Shown piece after piece: positions 27,124-35,455 of a stretch of 64,000 bases of DNA (position 1 is its first letter; the number at the start of each line of letters is the position of its first letter). Made by a program: the position numbers and the translations under genes. This stretch comes from Sphingomicrobium clamense (GTDB lineage: Bacteria > Pseudomonadota > Alphaproteobacteria > Sphingomonadales > Sphingomonadaceae): assembly GCF_019264355.1 (NCBI RefSeq), contig NZ_JAHVAH010000001.1, forward strand, positions 1,596,001-1,660,000, in the 5' to 3' direction. The notes under the pieces are model-generated. The model saw nothing but the letters and a program-made list of their open reading frames with translations. It had not been told where the DNA came from and searched no databases.

Positions 27124-29061
27124 TCAGCCGCGCGGGTGGAAATAGTCGTGGATCTGGCGCGCAATGGCCTTCGAAATGCCGGGCGCGCGTTCGAGGTCTT
27201 CGATCGCCGCGCCCTTCACCGCCTTGGCCGTGCCGAAATGCATCAGCAGCGCACGTTTGCGGGTCGGGCCGATCCCCGGCACGTCATCGAGCGAGGAGCC
27301 GGTGAAGCTCTTCGCGCGCTTGGCGCGGTGGGTGCCGATGGCGAAGCGGTGGGCCTCGTCGCGCAGCCGTTGGAGGTAGAAGAGCAGCGGCGAATTAGTC
27401 GGCAGCGTCAGCTCGCGCCCGTCGGGAAAGTGGAATACCTCCCTGCCCTCGCGGCCATGGTGCGGCCCCTTGGCGACCCCGACGACGGGCACGTCCTCGA
27501 TCCCGGCATCGGCCATGATTTCCATGACGGCGGAAAGCTGACCCCTGCCGCCGTCGATCAGGATAAGGTCGGGCCAGTCGCCCTTCTCGCGATCCGGATC
27601 CTCCTTGGCGAGGCGCGCGAAGCGGCGGGTCAACACTTCCTTCATCATGCCGGAATCGTCGTCAGTGGCGGCGGATTTGATGTTGAACTTGCGATAGTTG
27701 TTCTTGCGGAAGCCCTCGGGGCCCGCGACGATCATCGCGCCCGTCGCCGCCGTGCCCATAATGTGGCTGTTATCGTAGACTTCGATGCGGTCGGGCGGGC
27801 CGTCCAGTTCGAACTTGTCGGCCAGCTCACGCAGCAGTTTGGCCTGCGTCGTGCTCTCAGCCATGCGGCGGTCGAGCGCTTCTTCGGCGTTGCGCTGCGC
27901 CTGTTCGACCAGCTTGCGCCGCGCGCCGCGCTGCCCTTTCGAGACCTCGACCTTGCGGTCTGCCCGTTCGCCCAGCGCTTCGGCGATCAACGCGGCTTCG
28001 GGCAGGTCGCGGTCGACGAGGATTCGACCCGGCGGCGGCACTTCCTCGTAGAATTGCATCAGGAAGTCGCTCAGCACTTCCTCTGCGTCCATGTCCTTGG
28101 CGGCCTTGGGAAAGAAGCTGCGGTGGCCCCAATTCTGGCCGCCACGGATGAAGAAAGCCTGGACGCAGGTCTGGCCCGCCTTCTGCGCCATGGCGAAGAC
28201 GTCCCCGTCACCCAACCCCTCGGCGTGGATGGTCTGCGACCCTTGCACATAGGTCAGCGCGCGCAGGCGGTCGCGATAGACGGCGGCAAGCTCGTAATCC
28301 TGTTTTTCAGCGGCAGCGGCCATTTGCTCGCCGAGCTTCTTCTGCACGCCGGTCGACTTGCCCGCGAGGAACAGCTTCGCGTCGGCGACGAGCTCGGCAT
28401 AATCCTCCTTGGAAATGCGATCGACGCACGGGGCCGAGCAGCGGCGGATCTGGTAGAGCAGGCAGGGCCGGTCGCGATTGGCGAAGTAGCTGTCCGAGCA
28501 GCTGCGCAGCAGGAACAGTTTCTGGAGCGCGTTGAGCGTGCGGGTCACCGAGCCTGCGCTGGCGAACGGTCCGTAATAATCGCCGATGGGCCGACGGCGC
28601 CCGCGATGCTTGCGCACCTGCGGGAAGTCATGATCGTTGCGCAGCAAGATGAAAGGGAAGCTTTTGTCGTCGCGCAGCAGCACGTTGTAGGGTGGTCGGA
28701 AGCGCTTGATCAGTTGCGCCTCGAGCAACAGCGCCTCGGCCTCGGTGCGGGTCGTCACGATGGTCATGTCGCGGGTTTGCGACACCATTCGTTGGAGACG
28801 GTTGGAGAGATTGGCGACCTGCGTGTAATTGATCACGCGCGACTTCAGCGCCTTGGCCTTGCCGACATAGAGCACGTCACCGCGCGCATCGAGCATTCGA
28901 TAGACACCGGGCCGGGCGGGCAGCGTCTTGTGGACGTTGCGGATCGCCGCGACACCCGCCTCGAGGTCGGGCTGGTCGGCGCCTTTCACCGTATAGGTCG
29001 CGCGCTCCTCGTTGAAGCGCTCTTCCGAGCGGGGGGTATCGGGACGATCGGCTTTGCTCAC
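27124..29061 (-). CDS. uvrC: UvrABC nucleotide excision nuclease subunit C
   Basis: 645 residues, GTG start. The GIY-YIG nuclease domain is at about 50-130 (PGVYRMLDARGDVLYVGKAKALKSRV). The Cys cluster CLLYQIRRCSAPCVDR follows, then the UVR segment, the RNase H-like C-terminal nuclease (EVYDNSHIMGT, DLILIDGGRGQLSA, with metal-binding Asp residues), and a terminal helix-hairpin-helix pair (FTGSSLDDVPGIGPTRKRALLMHFG, RAPGISKAIARQI). All catalytic regions look intact. Confidence 0.95.
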   Translation of the reverse strand: MSKADRPDTPRSEERFNEERATYTVKGADQPDLEAGVAAIRNVHKTLPARPGVYRMLDARGDVLYVGKAKALKSRVINYTQVANLSNRLQRMVSQTRDMTIVTTRTEAEALLLEAQLIKRFRPPYNVLLRDDKSFPFILLRNDHDFPQVRKHRGRRRPIGDYYGPFASAGSVTRTLNALQKLFLLRSCSDSYFANRDRPCLLYQIRRCSAPCVDRISKEDYAELVADAKLFLAGKSTGVQKKLGEQMAAAAEKQDYELAAVYRDRLRALTYVQGSQTIHAEGLGDGDVFAMAQKAGQTCVQAFFIRGGQNWGHRSFFPKAAKDMDAEEVLSDFLMQFYEEVPPPGRILVDRDLPEAALIAEALGERADRKVEVSKGQRGARRKLVEQAQRNAEEALDRRMAESTTQAKLLRELADKFELDGPPDRIEVYDNSHIMGTAATGAMIVAGPEGFRKNNYRKFNIKSAATDDDSGMMKEVLTRRFARLAKEDPDREKGDWPDLILIDGGRGQLSAVMEIMADAGIEDVPVVGVAKGPHHGREGREVFHFPDGRELTLPTNSPLLFYLQRLRDEAHRFAIGTHRAKRAKSFTGSSLDDVPGIGPTRKRALLMHFGTAKAVKGAAIEDLERAPGISKAIARQIHDYFHPRG

Positions 29062-29100
29062 GCCTCCATAACTAGGAAGCCGAGCGCGAAGTTGCGAGGG

Positions 29101-29937
29101 TTATTGCGCCGGCGCGGTGACCCGGACCCAATCCACAAACATGGCGGGCTCGCCGCGCTTGATCGCGTCAACCGTTTCCTGCGGCAGGCCTACATAAGGT
29201 TCGTCGACGATCCCGTTGACCTTGCGCGGATAGGCGCCGCCGACGGCAAAATTGAGGATCAGGTACATCGGATTATCGAACCGCCAGTCGTCGATATATT
29301 CGATCATCGGGCGCGTGACGCGGAAAGCCACATCACCGTCGACGTCGAATACGATCTCGTCCTTCGACCATTCGACGCCATAGACGTGCCAGCCGGTCAC
29401 ACTCTCACCATCGCGGAAATAGTAGCGGTTCACCGGCCCCTGGTCGCCCGAATAGCCGGTGCCGTGGACGGCGACCCCGATCCAGTCCTTCTCCCCGACA
29501 TATTCGAGTATGTCGATTTCGCCCTTGGACGGCCAGTCGCCGTCGCCGAGCAACCACCAGGCGGGCCAGACGCCTTCATGGTCGGTGAGGCGGATTCGCG
29601 CTTCCGCGCGACCATATTGAAATTCGAAATTGTCGCGCGTGTCGATGCGGCCCGAGATAAAATCTTCCTCGCGCACGCCGGGTACCTTCACGCCCTCGAA
29701 ATAGCGCGGCTGCAGGACGAGCGCGCCACCCTCAGCACCCGGGACCTCGGTCGAGATGTAGATCGTTTCCTTGAGGTCGACATAGACCTGTTCCTCGTCA
29801 TTCACCCAAAAGTCGGGGCCCTCGACGTTCCATTTGGTCCGATCGAGTTCTGCGGCATCGAAGCCGTCTTCGAACAGGACCGCGCGTTCGCCAGGGTTGG
29901 CAGCGAGAAAAACGGCGGAAAGAAGCGTGAAAAGCAT
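29101..29937 (-). CDS. Secreted glycoside hydrolase family 16 (laminarinase-like)
   Basis: 278 residues. Signal peptide MLFTLLSAVFLAANPG. The GH16 core shows the AEARIRLTDHEGVWPAWWLLG strand and the catalytic motif GEIDILEYVG (nucleophile Glu, assisting Asp, acid/base Glu), followed by HVYGVEWSKDEIVFDVDG. Family members cleave beta-1,3 or beta-1,3-1,4 glucans and related polymers. A perfect 16-bp palindrome of LacI type lies 16 bp upstream of the start, so it is probably induced by a sugar. Confidence 0.9.
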   Translation of the reverse strand: MLFTLLSAVFLAANPGERAVLFEDGFDAAELDRTKWNVEGPDFWVNDEEQVYVDLKETIYISTEVPGAEGGALVLQPRYFEGVKVPGVREEDFISGRIDTRDNFEFQYGRAEARIRLTDHEGVWPAWWLLGDGDWPSKGEIDILEYVGEKDWIGVAVHGTGYSGDQGPVNRYYFRDGESVTGWHVYGVEWSKDEIVFDVDGDVAFRVTRPMIEYIDDWRFDNPMYLILNFAVGGAYPRKVNGIVDEPYVGLPQETVDAIKRGEPAMFVDWVRVTAPAQ

Positions 29938-29952
29938 GCCAGGCCCCGAAGT

Positions 29953-29968
29953 CTGTGAACGTTCACAG
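29953..29968. promoter_or_regulatory. LacI-type operator palindrome upstream of GH16 gene
   Basis: CTGTGAACGTTCACAG is a perfect 16-bp palindrome with the central CG and AACGTT core typical of LacI/GalR-family operators. It lies between the racemase stop (29996) and the GH16 start (29937). No LacI gene is in the window, so the regulator would act in trans. Confidence 0.6.
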
Positions 29969-29995
29969 TCTTCCTAGGTCAAAGCTTCAAGCTTG

Positions 29996-30712
29996 TCACG
30001 CCGCCTGCTTGGCGCCCTCTTCGTCCGACAGCATCCAGTCCACCGCGGACCGGGCATGAAGCTCGGTCGTGTCGAACACCGGGAGGACATTGGCGCGCGG
30101 ATCGACCGCGAGAACCAGTTCGGTGCAGCCGAGCACCACCGCGTCGACCTTGGCCCGGTCGAGTTCGGTGAACAGTGTCTTGAACGCACGCTGGCTGTCG
30201 CGCCGCACGACGCCCTTGGCGAGCTCGTCGAAGATGATGCGGTCGACCGTCGCGATCCAGTCGGGGGCGATTGGGACGACATCCAGCCCGGCGTCTTCGT
30301 AGGGTGTGCGACCGAAATCTTCGATCATGGTGTAACGCGTGCCGAGCAACGCGATGCGGCGATGCCCGGCTTTCTTGAGCGCAGCGATGGTCGGGTCGGC
30401 GATCGGGAGCAGCGGCAGGCCCGTCGCGCGCGCAACGGCGGGACCGTAGCGATTGGTCGTGTTGGATGCGATCAGGATGGCTTCCGCGCCTGCCGACAAC
30501 AACGACAGGCCAGCCGCGACGATCAGCTTTTCGGCCTCGTCGGTCTTCCCCTTCATCTGAAGCGCGGCATAGGGCGCAAGATCGAGGCTTTCGAGCACCA
30601 GGCGAGCGCTGTGCAGCCCGCCCATGCGGCGCGCCACCAGCGTATTGATATGATCGTAATAGAGGCGGGTGCTGTTCCAGCTCGTGCCGCCAATAATGCC
30701 TAGCTTCTTCAA
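29996..30712 (-). CDS. Aspartate/glutamate racemase family protein
   Basis: 238 residues from TTG 30712 (MKKLGIIGGTSWNST), chosen because GGAGAG precedes it; an in-frame ATG lies nine codons upstream. The fold markers are GIIGGTSWNSTRLYYDHIN, ILIASNTTNRYG and AVVLGCTELVLAV. The first catalytic residue position holds Thr (SNTTN) and the second Cys (GCTEL), the Thr/Cys arrangement described for the E. coli YgeA-type racemases rather than the Cys/Cys pair of classical enzymes. Substrate specificity cannot be read. Confidence 0.82.
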   Translation of the reverse strand: MKKLGIIGGTSWNSTRLYYDHINTLVARRMGGLHSARLVLESLDLAPYAALQMKGKTDEAEKLIVAAGLSLLSAGAEAILIASNTTNRYGPAVARATGLPLLPIADPTIAALKKAGHRRIALLGTRYTMIEDFGRTPYEDAGLDVVPIAPDWIATVDRIIFDELAKGVVRRDSQRAFKTLFTELDRAKVDAVVLGCTELVLAVDPRANVLPVFDTTELHARSAVDWMLSDEEGAKQAA

Positions 30713-30790
30713 AGCCCTCTCCCCGATACGCGCCCACAACCGGGGGCACCGGCTGGGGGCTTCAACCCAGAAACGATTTCGCGACTCCCG

Positions 30791-32251
30791 TCAGTCGAGA
30801 GCCTTCACAATCTCCTCGACCATTTTCTTCGCGTCCGCAAGGAGCATCATGGTCGTGTCCTTGAAAAATAACTCATTTTCGACGCCGGCATAGCCCGCAC
30901 CGCCCATCGACCGCTTGATAAACAGCGTCGTGCGCGCCTTGTCGACGTCGAGCACGGGCATGCCGTAAATGGGCGACGTCTTGTCAGTCTTGGCCGACGG
31001 ATTGGTGACGTCGTTCGCGCCGATCACGAAGGCGACGTCGGCCTGCGCGAAGTCGCTATTGATGTCCTCCAACTCGAAGACCTCGTCATAGGGCACGTTG
31101 GCCTCGGCCAGCAGCACGTTCATGTGGCCAGGCATGCGGCCGGCGACGGGATGGATGGCATATTTCACCTCCACGCCCTGTTCCTTGAGCATGTCGGCCA
31201 TTTCCTTGAGCGCGTGCTGCGCCTGCGCGACCGCCATGCCGTAGCCCGGCACGATGATGACACGGTCGGCCTGTTGGAGCAGGAAGGCGGCGTCGTCGGC
31301 GCTACCCGCCTTGTAAGGGCGGTCGATCGCCGGCGCGCCATCGCTGGCCCCTCCCCCGCTATCCTGGCCAAAGCCGCCGGCGATGACCGAGATGAAGCTG
31401 CGGTTCATGGCGCGGCACATGATGTAGGACAGGATTGCGCCCGAACTGCCGACCAACGCGCCGGTGATGATCATCGCCGTGTTCCCGAGCGTGAAGCCCA
31501 TCGCCGCGGCGGCCCAGCCCGAATAGCTGTTGAGCATCGACACGACGACCGGCATGTCGGCGCCGCCGATCGGGATGATCAGCAGGAAGCCGACGAGGAA
31601 GGCGAGCGCGACGAGCGTCGGGAACATCCAGCCAGGGATCGGGTCAGTCATTGCGAACAATGCGGTGATGACCAGGATCGCGCCGAGGATGCCGAAGTTG
31701 ATGACATGGCGCGCGGGCAGCAAGATGGGCGCGCCCGACATGTTGCCGTTGAGCTTCGCGAAGGCGATGACCGATCCGGAGAAGGTGACCGCGCCGATGG
31801 CGGCACCCACCCCCATCTCCACGCGGCTGATTGGGTCGATGATGAAGCGCGGCATGGGCCCGGAGGCGACTTCCTTGAGCAGGTCGAACGCGCCGGGGTT
31901 CGCGTAGGCCGCAGCCGCGACCAGCACGGCGGCAAGGCCCACGAGGCTGTGGAAGGCAGCAACGAGTTGCGGCATCGCGGTCATGGCGATGCGGCGCGCG
32001 ATGGTCAGGCCGATCAGTGCACCGAGACCGATGGCGATGCCGACTTCTAGCAGCGAGGCGATCTCGTGGCTGACCAGCGTGGTGACGACCGCGATGGCCA
32101 TGCCGCCCATGCCGTACATATTGCCGCGGCGGCTACTTTCGGGGCTCGAAAGGCCGCGGAGCGCGAGGATGAAGCAAACCCCGGCGACGAGGTAGGCGAG
32201 AAGGACCCAGGCGGGGACGGCGGCCGCGCCGGCAGCGATGAGGAGCGTCAC
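30791..32251 (-). CDS. pntB: Proton-translocating NAD(P) transhydrogenase, beta subunit
   Basis: 486 residues, GTG start overlapping the pntAB stop by one base. About nine membrane segments, followed by the NADP-binding domain III: VIIVPGYGMAVAQAQHALKEMADMLKEQGVEV, HPVAGRMPGHMNVLLAEANVPYDEV and the ANDVTNPSAKTDKTSPIYGMPVLDVDKA segment. It works with PntAA and PntAB to reduce NADP with NADH at the expense of the proton gradient. Confidence 0.96.
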   Translation of the reverse strand: MTLLIAAGAAAVPAWVLLAYLVAGVCFILALRGLSSPESSRRGNMYGMGGMAIAVVTTLVSHEIASLLEVGIAIGLGALIGLTIARRIAMTAMPQLVAAFHSLVGLAAVLVAAAAYANPGAFDLLKEVASGPMPRFIIDPISRVEMGVGAAIGAVTFSGSVIAFAKLNGNMSGAPILLPARHVINFGILGAILVITALFAMTDPIPGWMFPTLVALAFLVGFLLIIPIGGADMPVVVSMLNSYSGWAAAAMGFTLGNTAMIITGALVGSSGAILSYIMCRAMNRSFISVIAGGFGQDSGGGASDGAPAIDRPYKAGSADDAAFLLQQADRVIIVPGYGMAVAQAQHALKEMADMLKEQGVEVKYAIHPVAGRMPGHMNVLLAEANVPYDEVFELEDINSDFAQADVAFVIGANDVTNPSAKTDKTSPIYGMPVLDVDKARTTLFIKRSMGGAGYAGVENELFFKDTTMMLLADAKKMVEEIVKALD

Positions 32252-32535
32252 TATTTACGCTCCTTTTTCTTGTACATAGCGAGCATTCGCTGCGTTACCG
32301 CGAAGCCGCCGAAAATGTTGATCGAGGCGAGGAAGACCGCGACGAGGCCGAGCCACTTGGCGACCTCGTTCCCTGCTGCGACCGCGGCGATCAGGCCGCC
32401 GACGATGATGACCGAAGAAATGGCGTTGGTGACGGCCATCAATGGTGTGTGCAGCGCCGGAGTCACCGACCAGACCACGTAATAGCCCACGAAACAGGCC
32501 AGTACGAAGATGGATAGGATGGAAATAAAGTCCAT
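32251..32535 (-). CDS. pntAB: NAD(P) transhydrogenase subunit alpha, membrane part
   Basis: 94 residues with three hydrophobic segments (FVLACFVGYYVVWSVTPALHTPLMAVTNAISSVI and following). This is the separate alpha-2 membrane subunit of the three-gene transhydrogenase (Rhodospirillum type). A G-run ribosome binding site precedes the start. The dehydrogenase subunit pntAA is not adjacent but 2.9 kb upstream, beyond an opposite-strand gene. Confidence 0.93.
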   Translation of the reverse strand: MDFISILSIFVLACFVGYYVVWSVTPALHTPLMAVTNAISSVIIVGGLIAAVAAGNEVAKWLGLVAVFLASINIFGGFAVTQRMLAMYKKKERK

Positions 32536-32691
32536 TGCGGCCCCCCGATACTCGTCCGAATTCCCTTGATGGCAAGGCCGAGGGCCGCTGTCGAGGCCGC
32601 ATTTCCCCTCCGAACCGGACGGTTAACTGGATTGAAGTTTCCGATTTAATAACCTTTTCTTGGCAGAGGGGTCTCTGAACGAAGGGACTTT

Positions 32692-34989
32692 ATGCGCGCA
32701 AACCGCACGAAGAAGGCGCTCGACGCCGGCGGGAAGCCCGTCAAACTGTTCTTCTGGACGGTGCTGGCGGCGCTTGTCTTCGGCCTGACCGGCATGGGCG
32801 CACCCCTCGAGGATGGCAGCCGCACGATCCGCAACAAGTTGCACCCGACCGAAGCGTCCGGCGACATCGTGTTGATCGAAATCGATCGCGAGACGATCGA
32901 GAATGCCGGCACTTTCCCGTGGCCGCGGTCGCAATATGCGGACATCATCAACAAGGCGTCGGCAGCCGGCGCAGACCAGATCTTCCTCGACGTCGTCTTT
33001 TCGGGCCCTTCGACCCCTGCGGAGGACGCTGCGCTGGCCAAGGCGATGTCCGACGCGGGCAACGTGACCATCGCGGCGCTGGAAGAGCGCGGAATCAAGG
33101 CCGGGAGCACGCTGCAGCTACCCGACAGCGAGTTCCAGGAAGCCGCAGACATCGGCTCGATCAACGCCTATTTCAATTTCCAGACCGCCGTGTGGAACCT
33201 CGCCTTCGCCGACGAGATTGAAGGCAAGACCTACCCCACGTTCGCGGCCAAGATGGCGAAGGTCGATGGCCCGGTCGGTGAGACCTTCCCGATCGATTAT
33301 TCGATCAAGTTTTCGAGCATTCCGACGGTCAGCGCGCTCGACGTCCTGAACGGCGATTTCGACCCCGAAGCGCTGCGCGGCAAGACGGCTATTCTGGGCA
33401 CGAACGTGATCCAGCTCGGTGACCAGGTGTTCGTGCCCGGCCACGGCCGGGTCGGCGGCGTCTATGTGCAGATCTTCGCAGCGGAGACGTTGAAGGCCGG
33501 CATTCCGGTCGAATATGGATGGCTTCCCGCCTTCCTGCTCGCGATGATCGCGTTCGGGCTTGCCTGCCTGCGTTCGGACCCGCGCATCCAGATCGCGGCC
33601 TTCCTGACGCCTCTGGGCATCTATCTCGTGCTGCCGACCGCGACGGAGGCCAACTCGATCTTCTTCGACATCATTCCGGGCATGTTCCTGCTGGTGGTCG
33701 GGTTCGGCCAGCTCTTCTATCGCTCGTTCAAATCGCGCGGGCTGGTCAATCCGCTGACCGGCCTGCCTAACCTCACCGCGCTCAAGGCGGACAAGGACGG
33801 CAAGGACCTGCCGCTGATCGCGGCGCGCATCCACAATTTCGCGGAAATCGTGTCGACGCTCAACGCGCAAGGCGAAAAGCGTTTCGTCGAGCAGGTCGTG
33901 GCGCGCCTGTCGCTGGGGCGCTCCGACAATGTTAAGCTCTACCAGGGCGACGAAGGAATCTTTGCATGGTTCGCCGAACCGCGCACCGCGATCGGCAGCC
34001 ATCTCGAAGCCCTGCACGCGCTATTCCGCAGCCCGATCGTCGTCGACGAACAGCCTTACGACATTGCCGTCAGCTTCGGCGTCGAGGTCGGGTCGAGCCG
34101 CTCGCTCGCCAGCCGTCTCGGTTCGGCGCTGGTCGCGGCCGACGAGGCCGAGGACGAGGGAATCAAGTGGAAGTATCACGATCCCGCGCGCCAGCAGGAA
34201 GCGGCGTGGAAACTGTCGCTGCTCAGCCAGCTCGACAAGGCGATCGAGAATGGCGAGGTCTGGCTCGCCTTCCAGCCGCAGATGCGCCTCAAGGATCGCA
34301 AGATTGTGTCTGCGGAAGCACTTGCCCGCTGGACCCACCCCGAAAAAGGGCCGATCAGCCCGATCGAATTTATCGCCGCTGCAGAACAACATGACCGGAT
34401 CGGCGCGCTGACCGACTTTGTCATTGATCGCGCGGTCGAAGCAATTGCGCAGCTGCGGCAGTCCGAGCCCGATTTCTCAGTCGCGGTAAATCTGTCGGCG
34501 CGCATGCTGTCCGACCGAACGCTTGCGGACCGGGTGGTCGAGCGGCTGACCCATTATGGCGTGCCGGCCAAGGCGCTCGTGCTCGAGCTGACCGAAACCG
34601 CCGCGATGGAGGGCGACGGCGCCGACCTCGACCTGCTCGCGCGCCTGCGCGATCTAGGCGTCCAGATCTCGATCGACGATTACGGCACCGGCCTGTCGAC
34701 GCTCGAATATCTGAAGAAGGTCCCGGCGAGCGAAATCAAGGTCGACCAGAGCTTCGTCAAATCGATGCGCGAGAATCGCTCGGACCTCATCATGGTGCAA
34801 TCGACGATCGCCCTCGCCCATTCGCTCGATCGCAAGGTGGTCGCGGAAGGTGTCGAGGACAGCCAGGTGCTGGAACAGCTGACCATGATGAAATGCGACA
34901 TCGCGCAAGGTTATGCCGTCGGGCGCCCCGTCGGCATCGCAGAGCTACGCCGTCGCCTGCAACGAGACCGCGCGCGTAACGTCGCGTAA
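32692..34989 (+). CDS. CHASE2 sensor with degenerate GGDEF and intact EAL phosphodiesterase domain
   Basis: 765 residues. N-terminal membrane segment, an extracytoplasmic CHASE2 domain (about 35-270, IVLIEIDRETIENAGTFPWPR), then a cluster of membrane segments (about 275-345). The GGDEF-like domain keeps NPLTGLPNLTAL but shows GDEGIFAW where GGDEF is expected, so it should not make c-di-GMP. The EAL domain looks active: SAEALARW, NLSARML, ELTETAAM, SIDDYGTGLSTL, KVDQSFV, VVAEGVED, QGYAVGRP. It is predicted to hydrolyse c-di-GMP in response to an external cue. It sits between pntAB and pntAA on the opposite strand. Confidence 0.9.
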   Translation: MRANRTKKALDAGGKPVKLFFWTVLAALVFGLTGMGAPLEDGSRTIRNKLHPTEASGDIVLIEIDRETIENAGTFPWPRSQYADIINKASAAGADQIFLDVVFSGPSTPAEDAALAKAMSDAGNVTIAALEERGIKAGSTLQLPDSEFQEAADIGSINAYFNFQTAVWNLAFADEIEGKTYPTFAAKMAKVDGPVGETFPIDYSIKFSSIPTVSALDVLNGDFDPEALRGKTAILGTNVIQLGDQVFVPGHGRVGGVYVQIFAAETLKAGIPVEYGWLPAFLLAMIAFGLACLRSDPRIQIAAFLTPLGIYLVLPTATEANSIFFDIIPGMFLLVVGFGQLFYRSFKSRGLVNPLTGLPNLTALKADKDGKDLPLIAARIHNFAEIVSTLNAQGEKRFVEQVVARLSLGRSDNVKLYQGDEGIFAWFAEPRTAIGSHLEALHALFRSPIVVDEQPYDIAVSFGVEVGSSRSLASRLGSALVAADEAEDEGIKWKYHDPARQQEAAWKLSLLSQLDKAIENGEVWLAFQPQMRLKDRKIVSAEALARWTHPEKGPISPIEFIAAAEQHDRIGALTDFVIDRAVEAIAQLRQSEPDFSVAVNLSARMLSDRTLADRVVERLTHYGVPAKALVLELTETAAMEGDGADLDLLARLRDLGVQISIDDYGTGLSTLEYLKKVPASEIKVDQSFVKSMRENRSDLIMVQSTIALAHSLDRKVVAEGVEDSQVLEQLTMMKCDIAQGYAVGRPVGIAELRRRLQRDRARNVA

Positions 34990-35045
34990 AACCCTCACTA
35001 CAACTTGGTCTTCTCTTAGGAGCACTTGGGCGCGCTTTGCGTAAT

Positions 35046-35070
35046 CATGGTTAATAGCTTGCTAACCATG
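35046..35070. promoter_or_regulatory. Inverted repeat with CtrA-like half-sites at mini-gene promoter
   Basis: CATGGTTA (35046-35053) and TAACCATG (35063-35070) are perfect inverted arms separated by nine bases. Each arm contains a CtrA-like half-motif: TTAACCAT exactly on the minus strand and CTAACCAT on the plus strand. The right arm overlaps the -35 element of the 27-residue peptide gene, a position suited to regulation. Confidence 0.5.
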
Positions 35071-35087
35071 TCCATTAAGGTTAATAA
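35059..35087 (+). promoter_or_regulatory. Predicted promoter of the 27-residue peptide gene
   Basis: TTGCTA (35059-35064), a 17-base spacer, and TAATAA (35082-35087) give a plausible sigma-70-type promoter. The leader to the ATG would be about 38 nt. The direct repeat GGTTAATA occurs at 35049 and 35079. Confidence 0.5.
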
Positions 35088-35131
35088 GTCCCCCTACAGC
35101 GCTCTTTGCGCACAATGCACAGGGGACGAAA

Positions 35132-35215
35132 ATGAAGAAGATCAAGAAGACCCAGAAGGGTATTTGGGAATGGCTCCTCGGCGGTGGCTGGGGTGGTACG
35201 GGTTCGGGCGGTTAA
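35132..35215 (+). CDS. Orphan 27-residue Lys/Trp/Gly peptide with own promoter and terminator
   Basis: ATG 35132 follows AGGGGAC at 35120-35126. The frame gives a 27-residue peptide in two parts: a basic start MKKIKKTQKG (six Lys with no acid), a short amphipathic core IWEWLL, and a tail made of Gly with one more Trp, Thr and Ser (GGGWGGTGSGG). TAA is followed 24 bases later by a perfect intrinsic terminator, and a promoter with an inverted repeat lies upstream. It is therefore a complete transcription unit of about 170 nt. No family was recognised. It could be a membrane-active or signalling peptide, a RiPP-like precursor without local enzymes, or a small regulator of the neighbouring EAL or transhydrogenase genes. 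Alternatively the unit is a small RNA with a fortuitous frame. Confidence 0.6.
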   Translation: MKKIKKTQKGIWEWLLGGGWGGTGSGG

Positions 35216-35238
35216 GTCCAACCTCAATCCAAACAACT

Positions 35239-35262
35239 AACCCGGCTTTGGCCGGGTTTTTT
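35239..35262 (+). terminator. Intrinsic terminator of the 27-residue peptide gene
   Basis: AACCCGGC, loop TTTG, GCCGGGTT, followed by a run of T (35255-35260 and on). Stem of eight base pairs with a U-tract on the plus strand, 24 bp after the peptide stop. Confidence 0.92.
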
Positions 35263-35366
35263 GTTGCCTGTCATATAGTTAACGGCAGCACGAATTGGCT
35301 ACACCAAGCTCGTTACTCGCCTGAAACCATCAAGTTTGATGCAAGAAGCGGCCAAGTCGTATGACG

Positions 35367-35431
35367 GATTCCGGGGCGGATCAGTCCCCGTCAATCAGTC
35401 AAACCGACTCGGGCGCGACTCGCGCCGAATC
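35367..35431. other. Second GANTC cluster, downstream of pntAA
   Basis: Four GANTC motifs lie in 65 bp: 35367-35371, 35406-35410, 35417-35421 and 35427-35431. The last three are spaced 11 and 10 bp. The stretch between the mini-gene terminator and the pntAA stop (35263-35455) contains no gene that I can support; a GC hairpin (GGCGCG ACT CGCGCC, 35412-35426) overlaps the cluster. Confidence 0.5.
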
Positions 35432-35455
35432 GCTCCCTCCGAATAAGCCTGATTT

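Noticed and set aside
27052..29958. Open frame of 968 codons on the plus strand
   Set aside because: Antisense to uvrC and the GH16 gene, both of which have complete catalytic motifs. It is a by-product of high G+C third positions.
35026..35364. 112-codon frame covering the mini-gene
   Set aside because: It reads through the perfect terminator and the operator, with no ribosome binding site. The 27-residue frame is bounded by all expected signals.
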